Made by a program: the position numbers and the translations under genes
Notes under the pieces: model-generated
Told to the model about the DNA's origin: nothing
Databases searched by the model: none
What the model saw: the letters and a program-made list of their open reading frames with translations, nothing else
Assembly (NCBI GenBank): GCA_964599655.1
Contig: CAZRGV010000007.1
Span: 1-64,000, forward strand
Direction of reading: 5' to 3'
DNA: 64,000 nucleotides
Source of the DNA: CAZRGV01 sp964599655
Lineage (GTDB): Bacteria > Planctomycetota > Planctomycetia > Isosphaerales > Isosphaeraceae
Shown: positions 1-8,806 of the stretch, piece by piece
Numbering within the stretch: position 1 is the first letter of the stretch
Layout: every line of letters starts with the position of its first letter

Positions 1-3
1 ACC

Positions 4-51
4 CCACCGCCCCCTCGCTCCTCCCACGAGCGCGGGGGCGGTGGCGTTTTT
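4..51 (+). terminator. Strong Rho-independent terminator
   Basis: An 11-bp perfect stem pairs 4-14 with 34-44. A second 5-bp stem (CGCTC/GAGCG, 16-20 with 28-32) lies inside it, and a T-run follows at 47-51. Only the plus side has the T-run, so it ends a plus-strand transcript whose gene lies left of the window. Confidence 0.8.
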
Positions 52-164
52 GCGCCCCCCCCCGACGTTTTCCCCCTCGCCTGTTGTGATACGGAATCGC
101 CCGGAATCAACCTCTTTCGTAGGGAGAGAAGTGTCCAGCGATCTGCCAACGGCGCCAGGGAATC

Positions 165-181
165 GGTGGGCACTGCCCACC
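165..181. repeat. 17-bp near-perfect palindrome
   Basis: GGTGGGCA and TGCCCACC face each other around a single C, followed by CTACAAGATG. It lies in the 52-270 intergenic stretch, where I see no convincing gene. The form resembles short interspersed palindromes found in many copies in some planctomycete and cyanobacterial genomes. That comparison is from memory; only one copy was noticed here. Confidence 0.4.
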
Positions 182-270
182 CTACAAGATGAGATCCTCT
201 TGCTTAGCGAGCGAAGCCGACCGAGAATCGAGCTCTTCTCACTCCATGAGCAGACGGGAGTCGCGCGATC

Positions 271-1248
271 ATGCGTTTGAATGGACCTCATGAATGGTCG
301 GTGCCCGAACAAATCGATCCGGCCAAGGGGACTGTGGTTCGAAAGCCACCCGGGGAGGGCGCGGGTTACTGGGTGGGCGCTCCGAGCGCGGCGTTTGACC
401 CCGATCGCGAGGAATTCTACCTGGTCTACCGACTCAGAAGGCCTCGCGGCGTTCATCCTGACCGAGGGGCCGAGGTGAGGATTGCTCGGGGGAGAGATGG
501 TCTCGCGTTCGAGGACATCTGGACGGGGCGCAAGGAAACATTGCAAACCACCAGCATCGAACGATGCACGTTGCTTCGCGAGTCGTCGGGCCTGTGGGTC
601 TTGTATGTGAGTTATGTCGATCCTGCTGATGGGCGATGGCGGATCGACCGGATTGAGGCCGACCGGCCGGAGAATTTCGATCTGGGTCAGGTTCGCCCGG
701 TACTGACGGCGGCCGAGATCGGGACGGAAGGGGTGAAGGATCCGTTCCTCTTTCAGGTGGCCGGTCTCTACCACATGGTTGTGAGCCTGGCGAGAGTGGA
801 CCAACCCAGGCCGGCCGAGGAGCTCCACGGCACGTCCGACGCCTACAACACCGGCCTGATTCGTTCCGCCACTGGCCTGGCGACCAGTGATGACGGGCGG
901 AACTGGCAATGGGAGGGAGAAATCCTCGGCCCTCGCGACAAGGGCTGGGACTGTTACTGTGCTCGGATCGGCTGCGTCTGGTATGAGGCACCGGTTTGGC
1001 TCGCGATTTACGACGGATCGGCCAGCGTGGCCGAGAACTACGAGGAGCGCGCGGGTCTGGCGTACAGCACGGACCTTCGTCGATTCCATCGCGTCAGTCG
1101 ACGCGGGCCGTTGTTCGTACCTCCTCACGGATCGGGAGCGTTGCGCTATTTCGATGTCCTCGACCGTCCCAACGCTCGGTTCTACTACTACGAGATGGCC
1201 CTGCCCGACGGCAGTCATGACCTGCGCGCGATTCGACTCCAGCGCTAG
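271..1248 (+). CDS. Glycosidase-like five-bladed beta-propeller protein (GH43/GH130-like)
   Basis: A 325-residue protein with no signal peptide, so probably cytoplasmic. Repeated blade-like elements such as GVKDPFLF (about residue 155), a Tyr-rich stretch near residue 165 and TGLATSDDGRNW (about residue 205) are typical of GH43/GH32/GH130-type propellers, where an Asp in the DPF-type motif is often catalytic. This suggests action on, or phosphorolysis of, a glycan, but I cannot assign a substrate. A GGGAG sequence lies about 10 bases before the ATG. It converges on the arsS-like gene with 25 bases between the stops. Family level only; the reaction is inferred. Confidence 0.6.
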   Translation: MRLNGPHEWSVPEQIDPAKGTVVRKPPGEGAGYWVGAPSAAFDPDREEFYLVYRLRRPRGVHPDRGAEVRIARGRDGLAFEDIWTGRKETLQTTSIERCTLLRESSGLWVLYVSYVDPADGRWRIDRIEADRPENFDLGQVRPVLTAAEIGTEGVKDPFLFQVAGLYHMVVSLARVDQPRPAEELHGTSDAYNTGLIRSATGLATSDDGRNWQWEGEILGPRDKGWDCYCARIGCVWYEAPVWLAIYDGSASVAENYEERAGLAYSTDLRRFHRVSRRGPLFVPPHGSGALRYFDVLDRPNARFYYYEMALPDGSHDLRAIRLQR

Positions 1249-1273
1249 ACTGCGTTACAAGGATGAGCCCGCA

Positions 1274-2341
1274 TCAGACGGGCGAAGCTGCTGCGGACGG
1301 AGTCGAGAGAATCGCGCCCTGGCACGAGGATCCGTGACCCGCAGTGCAGCCGTAGCAATGCTGGTGAGTCACGATCGCGCGATTCAGGAGAGCCTGCGGG
1401 TCGAAATCGCGAATGAATCGAGGCTGGCCCGCCGCGAGGGGTAGCTCGAGCATCTGGTTGAAATCGCAGTCATAGAGACGGCCATCCCAGCCAACCGAAA
1501 TCGTTGTCCGGCACATCAGGCCGGCGAGGGACGCGGGGTTAAAGGTATTGGCAAGCGACTGCATGTACTGTTGAACGTGCCCTCGAGTGATGAGATCGTC
1601 GAGAAACCGACTGATCGGCATATTCGTGATGGCAAACAGGCGGTTGAACTCGACACCGTAACGATGCCGAAGCTCTCGGCGGTAGGTCGACTCAAGGCCG
1701 CCTTGGTCTGGAGGAAGCGTCGGCCCGATCGGGTTATAGACGAGGTTCAAGGTGAGTCCGCTCGCCGGGTCACCATAGCCCAGCGCGTTGAGCCGCCTCA
1801 AGGCGGTAATCGACTTCTCGAAGACGCCAATTCCCCGCTGCCTGTCCGTGTTTTCAGCCAGATAACACGGCAGGGAAGCCACGATTTCCACCTGATGCGA
1901 GGCGAGGAACTCGGGCAGATCCTCGAAGCCGGGTGCCAGAAGGATCGTGAGGTTGGAACGATCGATCACGTGGCGATCGATCTGTCTAACTTCCTGGATC
2001 AGCCAGCGGAAATGCGGGTGGAGCTCGGGTGCGCCACCCGTGACATCAAGGGTTGGGATTTTCGCACGGCGCATGGCGTCGAGGCACTGTCGCATCGTTT
2101 CCTGAGACATACTCTCGGGGCGGTCGGGACCGGCGTCGACATGACAGTGGCGGCAGGTTTGGTTGCAGAGCTTGCCCAGGTTCACCTGCAGGACCTGGAT
2201 GCCGGTTGCCCGGAGCGGTGCCTCGCCGCACCGGGCCAGGGACTCATCGAACGGCGTCAAGCCCCCTAGGGAATCGAGGATCTCGAGCTGGCGACTGGGA
2301 TCGGCGAGAGGATGCCGGCGCCTGAGAAGACTCAAGGTCAT
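1274..2341 (-). CDS. arsS: Radical SAM protein, ArsS type (arsenosugar biosynthesis)
   Basis: 355 residues. The radical SAM cluster motif CNQTCRHC is near residues 59-66, followed by HVDAGPDR, the usual continuation in ArsS. The C-terminal half has the DUF3641-like features of the family: LMCRTT near residue 275, YDCDFNQM near residue 290, and a terminal CYGCTAGHGSSC cysteine cluster. Known ArsS proteins transfer a 5'-deoxyadenosyl group to dimethylarsenate in arsenosugar formation. No arsM-type methyltransferase is next to it here. The start lies 10 bases after the stop of the upstream sulfatase gene on the same strand, so the two are probably co-transcribed. Confidence 0.85.
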   Translation of the reverse strand: MTLSLLRRRHPLADPSRQLEILDSLGGLTPFDESLARCGEAPLRATGIQVLQVNLGKLCNQTCRHCHVDAGPDRPESMSQETMRQCLDAMRRAKIPTLDVTGGAPELHPHFRWLIQEVRQIDRHVIDRSNLTILLAPGFEDLPEFLASHQVEIVASLPCYLAENTDRQRGIGVFEKSITALRRLNALGYGDPASGLTLNLVYNPIGPTLPPDQGGLESTYRRELRHRYGVEFNRLFAITNMPISRFLDDLITRGHVQQYMQSLANTFNPASLAGLMCRTTISVGWDGRLYDCDFNQMLELPLAAGQPRFIRDFDPQALLNRAIVTHQHCYGCTAGHGSSCQGAILSTPSAAASPV

Positions 2342-2350
2342 GAAGACACC

Positions 2351-3784
2351 TTACTTTGAACTGACGTTTGAAGAGCCGCGCAAGAGCCGTTGCATCTCGG
2401 CGACGGTGTGCTGGTAACTTGGATCATGGGCCAGGTTGTGCTGCTCTTGAGGATCCACCTGGTGATCGTAGAGTTGAACGCCCTTATTGCTCCCGTCCCA
2501 CTCGATATAGCGATAGCGTTCCGTGCGAACGGCTCGGCCGTCGAAGGCTTGTTGCCGTCCACCGCGGCGAACCTGGGAGAACGCGGCGGACTTCACCACG
2601 ATGGAGGGGTCGTCTAGGATGGGCCGGAGGCTCCTGCCCGGCAGATCCGATGGGGGAGTGAGCCCACAGAGGTCGGCGAGCGTGGGGTAAAGGTCGATCA
2701 GCTCGGCCAGGCTGGAGGACGATTTGCCGGCCCCCTTCATGCCGGGTGCGGAGATGATCAAAGGTACGCGGGTGGATTCTTCGAAGAGACTCTGTTTCTG
2801 CCAGAGGCCATGCTCTCCGAGATGATAGCCATGATCGCTTGTGAAAACAACGATCGTGTTGTCGGTCAACTTCAGGCGATCGAGCGCGTCGAGCAGTTTT
2901 CCAACCTGGGCATCCATGAACGTCGTCGAGGCATGATAGGCCTGGATAGCCTGTTTCTGAAGATCGTCGCTGATCCCGTAATTGGGAGGGTTGACGGTGA
3001 GTGCCGGCTCGGGGACACCCTCGCGTCCGCCCCCGGGCTGACGAACGAGCGAGATTCGCTTAAGATCATAAAGATCAAAATATTTTTTTGGAGCAACATA
3101 AGGCGTGTGTGGCCGGAAGAAGCCGACGGCGATAAAGAAGGGTTCGGCGTGATGGTTTTCAAGCAGGCGAATGGCGGCCTGGGCGCCGATGCCGTCGGTT
3201 TGCTCCTCGTCGGTGCCATCGGCGGCGAGCCAGCTCAGCGTGGCGCCGAATTTGCCGGGTTCGAGGCTGAAGATCTTGCCCTCCTCGTCCTTGTCGCGTC
3301 CTCTGGGGTTGACGACTTCGAGCCAGGACGGGGGGTCATCCAGGCCGCTTGTGCCAATCTGATTGGGAACGCCGTAGTGGAAGAGCTTGCCGACTCTAGC
3401 AACAAAGTATCCATTTCTCTCAAAGAGTTGGGGAAGCGTGATGACGTCCGGGACGTGTTGACGGAAGTGGGTGCTGTTTTCGAGGACGCCCGTCGTGTCG
3501 GGTCGAAGACCCGTGAGAAAGGAGGCCCGGCTCGGGTTGCAGAGCGGGAACTGGCAGTGAGCCTGATCGAACCGGAGCCCTCGGGCGGCGAGACGGTCGA
3601 TGTTCGGCGATTTCACGAGCGCGTGGCCGTAGCAGCTCAGGGCCGTGTTCAGGTCGTCGGAGACGATGAGGAGAACGTTTCTCGGAGGGTTGGTGGATTT
3701 CTTCTCGGAGGCGTGAAGCTCCAGGGGGGCGACGATGGTCAAGAGGGCCGAGAGAAGAATCCGGGAGAGGACGTTTCGGCACAT
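2351..3784 (-). CDS. Exported sulfatase, iduronate-2-sulfatase-like
   Basis: 477 residues with an N-terminal signal peptide (hydrophobic residues 7-24). The type I sulfatase core is clear: VLLIVSDDLN (metal-binding Asp pair near 43-44), CYGH near 51, and the formylglycine site C-N-P-S-R at residues 82-86 (the first Cys would be modified). TSDHGYHLGEHGLWQKQ supplies further metal and active-site residues. The DDLN plus CNPSR combination fits the iduronate-2-sulfatase-like branch. It would hydrolyse sulfate esters on polysaccharides outside the membrane. The next gene on the strand (arsS) starts after 9 bases. It is divergent from a second sulfatase. Confidence 0.9.
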   Translation of the reverse strand: MCRNVLSRILLSALLTIVAPLELHASEKKSTNPPRNVLLIVSDDLNTALSCYGHALVKSPNIDRLAARGLRFDQAHCQFPLCNPSRASFLTGLRPDTTGVLENSTHFRQHVPDVITLPQLFERNGYFVARVGKLFHYGVPNQIGTSGLDDPPSWLEVVNPRGRDKDEEGKIFSLEPGKFGATLSWLAADGTDEEQTDGIGAQAAIRLLENHHAEPFFIAVGFFRPHTPYVAPKKYFDLYDLKRISLVRQPGGGREGVPEPALTVNPPNYGISDDLQKQAIQAYHASTTFMDAQVGKLLDALDRLKLTDNTIVVFTSDHGYHLGEHGLWQKQSLFEESTRVPLIISAPGMKGAGKSSSSLAELIDLYPTLADLCGLTPPSDLPGRSLRPILDDPSIVVKSAAFSQVRRGGRQQAFDGRAVRTERYRYIEWDGSNKGVQLYDHQVDPQEQHNLAHDPSYQHTVAEMQRLLRGSSNVSSK

Positions 3785-3956
3785 GGGCGTCTCGCTTCCT
3801 GGCGGACAGTCCGAAGGGATTCCGGGGCTGTCGGGTCTTGCGGCGTCACGGGATTAAGGGCATTAATACACACACGAGCGGGGAACGCCAGGGGCAAACC
3901 TCGTTTTCGGCGATTTCGCCATGATCGGCGACCCTCTTCTGATTGGAACCCCAACC

Positions 3957-5377
3957 ATGCGCGCCCGGACTCGCCTCGGTGTTCTGACGGTGTTGTTGAT
4001 CCTCTCGGCGCGTGGATCGATTCTGGAGGCGGCCGCCGAATCGGAGACGAGGCCGCCGAACATCGTCATCCTCTTCGCCGATGACCTGGGTTATGGCGAC
4101 CTGGGATGCTATGGTCATCCGACGATTCGAACGCCGAACCTCGACCGGATGGCAAGGGAAGGGCAGAAGTGGACGAACTTTTATGTTGGGGCGTGTGTTT
4201 GCACGCCGAGCCGGGCGGCGCTGTTGACGNNNNNNNNNNNNNNNNNNNNNNNNNNNNNNNNNNNNNNNNNNNNNNNNNNNNNNNNNNNNNNNNNNNNNNN
4301 NNNNNNNNNNNNNNNNNNNNNNNNNNNNNNNNNNNNNNNNNNNNNNNNNNNNNNNGCGTGGGGAAGTGGCACCTGGGACACTTGCCGCCGTACCTGCCCA
4401 CGCGGAACGGGTTCGATCACTACTTCGGCATTCCTTATAGCAACGACATGGATCGGCTCGCGAGTGCTCCGGAAGGGCAAACCGCGATCTTGAACCCAAA
4501 GATTGAGTATTTCCACATTCCTTTGATGCGAGACGAAGAGGTCGTGGAACGTCCGGCCGACCAGCGAACGATCACGAAGCGTTACACCGAGGAAGCGATC
4601 CGGCTCTTCGAGGGACGGAAGGAACGACCGTTCTTCCTGTATCTCTCGTACAACATGCCCCATATTCCGCTGTTCCGATCGAACGCCTTCGCCGGGGCGA
4701 GCGCTCGTGGACGTTATGGCGACGCGGTGGAGGAGATCGATTGGAGTGTCGGTCAGATTCTTGATTCGCTCAAGCGGCTTGGTCTTGATGAGAATACCGT
4801 GGTGTTCTTCACGAGCGATAACGGGCCTTGGCTGATCTTTAACGAGCAAGGAGGTTCCGCGGGTCCGCTACGAGGCGGGAAAGGAAGCACCTGGGAAGGG
4901 GGAATGCGTGAGCCTTTCCTAGCCCGATGGCCGGGCAAGATTCCCGCTGGCCAAACCGTGCAAGACATGGGTAGCACGATGGATCTTTATGTCTCGTGTC
5001 TCAAACTGGCGGGAGCCAAGGTCCCGGACGATCGCGTGATGGACGGATTCGATCTTCGACCGGCGCTGCTCGGAACGGGGAAGAGCCCTCGAGATGTGAT
5101 GTTCTACTATCGAGATACAGCGCTTTACGCGGTACGGTACGGTCCTTACAAGGCCCATTTCATCACACAGGCGGGGTATGGACCAAACAACGAGCCCGAG
5201 CGTCACGACCCGCCGTTGCTCTTTCACCTGGGACACGACCCATCGGAGAAATTCGACGTGTCGAAGGCGCATCCGGACGTGATCGCGAAGATCGTCGAAC
5301 TCGCCGAGGGGCATCGGAAGTCGGTGGTGCCCGTCGAGAATCAGCTCGAACGGCGCTCCAGCGAGGCGATACGGTGA
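3957..5377 (+). CDS. Exported arylsulfatase, interrupted by an assembly gap
   Basis: The ATG at 3957 is preferred over the one at 3921 because it directly begins a signal peptide (hydrophobic residues 8-18). The N-terminal part shows ILFADDLGYGDLGCYGH and the formylglycine motif C-T-P-S-R at residues 82-86, then ALLT and the N run. After the gap the family motif VGKWHLGH follows, then FFTSDNGP and WEGGMREPF. The left and right parts are in different reading frames across the 126 Ns, so the gap length is not the true one. In related sulfatases this interval is about 55-60 residues. The gene is probably intact in the organism. Substrate unknown. Confidence 0.85.
4230..4355. other. Assembly gap (126 N) inside the sulfatase gene
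   Basis: The flanks lie in different reading frames of the same protein, so the N count does not reflect the missing length. The missing part should encode the segment between the formylglycine motif and VGKWHLGH. Confidence 0.95.
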
Positions 5378-5528
5378 TCGTCGGTGGCTCTGAGGGTTGA
5401 GGATCGGTTTGAGTCAGGATTTCGACTCGGGCAATCCGGCGAGGAGGGGCAGGGGGGCATCACGTCGGTTTGGGGATTGAAGGTCGGAAGAATCGTTCGG
5501 GCGCGAACGCCCTGTTGAGAACTTACCG

Positions 5529-5942
5529 ATGTTTCATCAGGAACGCTTCACGGTCGCCACGCGAGGACGAGGAACCTACGACATTACGGATCGGGTGCAG
5601 GAGATCGTGCACGAATCGAAAATTGAGCGGGGAGTTTGCTCGGTTTTCGTTCACCATACGAGTGCGTCTCTGATCCTCTGCGAGAACGCTGATCCGAGCG
5701 TCCGGCGCGACCTGGAGCGGTACTTCGCGAGGCTGGTTCCCGACGGCGATCCGATCTTTCATCATACGTCGGAGGGACCCGATGACATGCCGGCCCATCT
5801 TCGGTCAATACTGACCCAATCGTCGCTCTCGATCCCGGTGGACCGAGGGCACTGTGACCTGGGGACCTGGCAGGGGGTATTTCTCTGGGAACATCGGACG
5901 TCATCGCACCAGCGGCGGATCACCGTGTCGATCGTCGGTTGA
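5529..5942 (+). CDS. YjbQ/UPF0047 family protein
   Basis: 137 residues, the normal length for the family, with the conserved features VHHTSASL (about residue 41), ENADPSV and LGTWQGVFLWEHR (about residue 113). The E. coli homologue YjbQ has weak thiamine phosphate synthase activity, but the physiological role in most bacteria is unresolved. No thiamine genes are nearby. The protein is cytoplasmic, with no signal peptide. Its TGA stop directly abuts the stop of the convergent DUF6807 gene, the two forming one TGATCA palindrome. Confidence 0.9.
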   Translation: MFHQERFTVATRGRGTYDITDRVQEIVHESKIERGVCSVFVHHTSASLILCENADPSVRRDLERYFARLVPDGDPIFHHTSEGPDDMPAHLRSILTQSSLSIPVDRGHCDLGTWQGVFLWEHRTSSHQRRITVSIVG

Positions 5943-6884
5943 TCACGCCGGACTTCCCACACGCCGGATCGTTGGGATCATCTCTCTTCCAGCGGGGACG
6001 AATTCATACGGCGGCAGGTTTGCAAAGGTCGTCCAGGCGCGGTTGAGGGCCGACGGGTCGCAAGGCCCGGAGTGAACGAGGAGTCGGTAACGAAGGTCGA
6101 GCGGATGGTCCTTGGCGATCCCAAAAGGCTCCATCATGCAGAACGAGGCCTCCATCCAGCCGTCGCTCCGGACGTGCCAGGGAGTGGGATGTCTGGGGTT
6201 CGAGGGGTGGTCGAAGTAGGCGATGCCTTCGATGAGGTTGGGCGCGGATGGCCCGGAGTAATCGATCCATCGGCTGGTTTTTCCGAAAATCGCCGGTTCT
6301 CCCGAGGCTCCTTCGGCATTCCGAAGCCGGCCCTCGCCGAACTGTTCGGAGATCGTTTTCGCCACGCGAACACCCAGGAATCCGAAGTTTGTCTTGCCCA
6401 GGACCAATGGGCCGGAGGGGGCCTCGAACCGAGACTGGAGGTCGATCGCGAAGCCGTCGTCGGTTGGTTCGATGGCGAGAATCAGTGTCTGAGTGAGCCA
6501 GGCTTGCCCCTCGGCCCACCAGGTCAACTCGGCGGAGAGACCGGCCCAGTCCTGGCCGTCGCGGTACGCGGTGACGCGGCGATGTCGGACACGGATGTCG
6601 TTCTGACGAGGCTCTTCCCAGAAGTTAAAGCCTTCGGCGCGGCCGGCCGGAATGACCTTCTGGTGGCCGAACCAGATCGACTTGTGATGCTCGTGACCAA
6701 CGGGGTTGGGATGCCCCATCCGGGTCAGCAGGGCGCCCGAGGCGCCTCGAACGGGGAAGAGAAAGGGTCGGGAATGCGACGGGGCGAATTCGTAGCCGAA
6801 CCGCTCAACGCCGTCGATCCGAAAGCTGGCCCTGTCAAGCTCGGGTAGCACCTGCACACGAGGAAAAGAGACGTTTTCGTTCAC
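5943..6884 (-). CDS. DUF6807 (PmoA-like) family protein
   Basis: 313 residues. The segments HSRPFLFPVRG, GHPNPVGHEHHKSIWFGH (about residues 57-74) and NFWEEPRQ are typical of the family often labelled PmoA or DUF6807, common in planctomycetes and often near glycan-degradation genes. It is not the methane monooxygenase subunit; the label is historical. The His-rich segment could bind metal or a sugar ligand, but the role is unknown. No signal peptide is visible. The start is an ATG at 6884 with GGAGAT just upstream on the minus strand. It is divergent from the dihydroxyacetone kinase gene. Confidence 0.8.
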   Translation of the reverse strand: MNENVSFPRVQVLPELDRASFRIDGVERFGYEFAPSHSRPFLFPVRGASGALLTRMGHPNPVGHEHHKSIWFGHQKVIPAGRAEGFNFWEEPRQNDIRVRHRRVTAYRDGQDWAGLSAELTWWAEGQAWLTQTLILAIEPTDDGFAIDLQSRFEAPSGPLVLGKTNFGFLGVRVAKTISEQFGEGRLRNAEGASGEPAIFGKTSRWIDYSGPSAPNLIEGIAYFDHPSNPRHPTPWHVRSDGWMEASFCMMEPFGIAKDHPLDLRYRLLVHSGPCDPSALNRAWTTFANLPPYEFVPAGREMIPTIRRVGSPA

Positions 6885-7059
6885 TTGAAAATCTCCTCCA
6901 GGTTAGGATCTACGAGGCGGCGAATTCCCGGGGCGTCGGAGCCCCCTGCGAATCGTTGCGTTCGCTGGGGGCGAGGAGGGCGGGCTTGTCCTGGTCGCGT
7001 TGGGATCCAGGCTATACGATGTTGCCTGGGTCCACGAGCCGAATCAAGGAGTTCCGCGG

Positions 7060-8799
7060 ATGAAGAAACTCATCAACCGCCCCGAGGACGTGGTCGAGGA
7101 AATGATCGAGGGCCTGGTGCTGACCTATCCGGGGCTAAATCGACTCCAGAACCGAACGGTTCTCGTTCGTTCGGACGTGTTGGATTTTCAAGACGCTCGC
7201 GTCTCGTTGATCTCGGGAGGCGGGAGCGGCCACGAACCGGCCCATGCTGGGTATGTCGGCCGAGGGATGCTGTCGGCGGCGGTGGCAGGGGATGTTTTCA
7301 CGTCTCCAAGCTCCGATGCCGTGCTTGACGCGCTTCGCGTGGTCGGCGGTCCTTCAGGAGTGCTGATGATCGTCAAGAATTACACAGGGGATCGACTGAA
7401 TTTCGGAATCGCGGGGGAACTGGCCAGGGCCGAGGGAATTCCCGTCGAGACGGTGATCGTCGCGGATGATGTGGCTCTGGCGGCGTCGGTCGAGAATGCT
7501 GGGCGTCGGGGGTTAGCGGGGACGGTTTTGGTCCACAAGATCGCGGGGGCCGCGGCCGAGGCAGGGCTTTCGCTGGCCGAGGTTGCCCGCGAAGCGAGAG
7601 CGGCGGCGGATTCCGTTCGCACGATGGGCGTCGGTCTTTCGGCCTGCACGGTTCCCGCGGCGGGACGTCCCGGATTTCATCTCGGCGAACAGGAAATCGA
7701 GCTCGGTCTCGGAATCCACGGCGAGCCCGGCGTGAGACGAGGTCCGATCGAGTCCGCCGACGTTCTGGTCGATCGTCTGCTCGAGCCGATTGTCCTGGAT
7801 CTTGGCCTTCCGACGAAGGATCGTGTCGTGCTCATGATCAATAATCTTGGCGCGACGCCAACGATGGAGCTGGACATCGTGGCGAGACGGGCGATTACGA
7901 ACCTGGAGAATCGTGGGGTTGAGGTCGATCGCGTGTATGTCGGAACCTTTCTCTCGTCGCTGGAAATGGCGGGCGTTTCGATCTCCGTCATGCGAGTCGA
8001 CGACCAGCGGCTGGCCAGGCTCGATGCAACGACTGAGGCACCGGCCTGGCCGAACGCCGCGGCGCGCGTTCGACGTTCGAAAGCGGCGATCTCGCCTCCA
8101 AGCCCGAGCGAAGCGCCCGTGTCGTCGAGGGTCTCGGGCCCTTTCAGCGTCGAGCAGAAGACTCTGCTCGAAGCCGCCATCCACGAGGCGACGCGAAGAT
8201 GGATCGAGGCGGCGCCTCGGCTGACCGAGCTGGACCAGGCGGTGGGGGACGGCGACCTGGGGATCAGCCTGACCCGGGGCGCGCTCGCGGTTCAGAACGC
8301 GTTGCCCACGTTTCCGCTCGATGATCCCTCGGCGACGTTCCGGGAGCTGGGACGGACGTTGCAGCGGTCGCTCGGTGGGACATCCGGGCCGCTTTACGGC
8401 GTCTTCTTCCTCCGGGCATCGGCTCGGTTGAAGGAAGGGGACGTTCACGAACCCGGGACGTGGGCCAGCGCGCTTCGGTCCGGTTTCGAGGCGATGCAGG
8501 AACTCGGTGGCGCTCGGCCCGGGGATCGAACGATGCTGGACGCGCTTTGGCCGGCGCTGTCGGCCTTCGAGCAGGTCATCCAAGCTCGGCGCTCCGTGAT
8601 CGAAGCGATTCGGTCCGCGGTCCAGGGCGCCGAGTCCGGAGTGAACGCGACCGCCCAGATGATCCCAAGACGGGGCCGCTCGAGCTATCTTGGGCAGCGT
8701 GCGATCGGTCACGTTGATCCTGGAGCCGAGGCGGTCGCGATCTTGTTCCGATCGATCCTGACCACGCTCGAATCCTCGGATCACGCGCCCGGGAGTTGA
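7060..8799 (+). CDS. dhaK: Dihydroxyacetone kinase, ATP-dependent, DhaK-DhaL fused
   Basis: 579 residues. The DhaK half (1 to about 330) has ISGGGSGHEPAHAGYVG near residue 50 and the substrate-binding histidine in GIHGEPG (H220), which forms the hemiaminal with dihydroxyacetone in characterised enzymes. The DhaL half has VGDGDLG (Asp397 and Asp399 would bind Mg-ATP) and GGTSGPLYG near residue 445. A single chain with both domains is the ATP-dependent type, as in Citrobacter, rather than the PTS-dependent type. ATG 7060 is chosen because AGGA lies about 9 bases upstream and the protein begins MKKLINRPEDVV. Its stop lies 7 bases from the convergent beta-lactamase stop. Confidence 0.93.
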   Translation: MKKLINRPEDVVEEMIEGLVLTYPGLNRLQNRTVLVRSDVLDFQDARVSLISGGGSGHEPAHAGYVGRGMLSAAVAGDVFTSPSSDAVLDALRVVGGPSGVLMIVKNYTGDRLNFGIAGELARAEGIPVETVIVADDVALAASVENAGRRGLAGTVLVHKIAGAAAEAGLSLAEVAREARAAADSVRTMGVGLSACTVPAAGRPGFHLGEQEIELGLGIHGEPGVRRGPIESADVLVDRLLEPIVLDLGLPTKDRVVLMINNLGATPTMELDIVARRAITNLENRGVEVDRVYVGTFLSSLEMAGVSISVMRVDDQRLARLDATTEAPAWPNAAARVRRSKAAISPPSPSEAPVSSRVSGPFSVEQKTLLEAAIHEATRRWIEAAPRLTELDQAVGDGDLGISLTRGALAVQNALPTFPLDDPSATFRELGRTLQRSLGGTSGPLYGVFFLRASARLKEGDVHEPGTWASALRSGFEAMQELGGARPGDRTMLDALWPALSAFEQVIQARRSVIEAIRSAVQGAESGVNATAQMIPRRGRSSYLGQRAIGHVDPGAEAVAILFRSILTTLESSDHAPGS

Positions 8800-8806
8800 G
8801 AGGGAT

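Noticed and set aside
41..280. 79-codon frame at the left edge
   Set aside because: It begins inside the terminator hairpin and has no ribosome binding site or family resemblance.
2810..4084. 424-codon plus-strand open frame
   Set aside because: It is the complement of the minus-strand sulfatase with its formylglycine motif; GC-rich DNA leaves long antisense frames open. It has no family features.
5943..6884. Methane monooxygenase subunit PmoA
   Set aside because: The PmoA label for this soluble family is historical. There are no membrane helices and no pmoB or pmoC nearby.
7513..8784. 423-codon minus-strand open frame
   Set aside because: Antisense to the dihydroxyacetone kinase, whose catalytic residues are intact.
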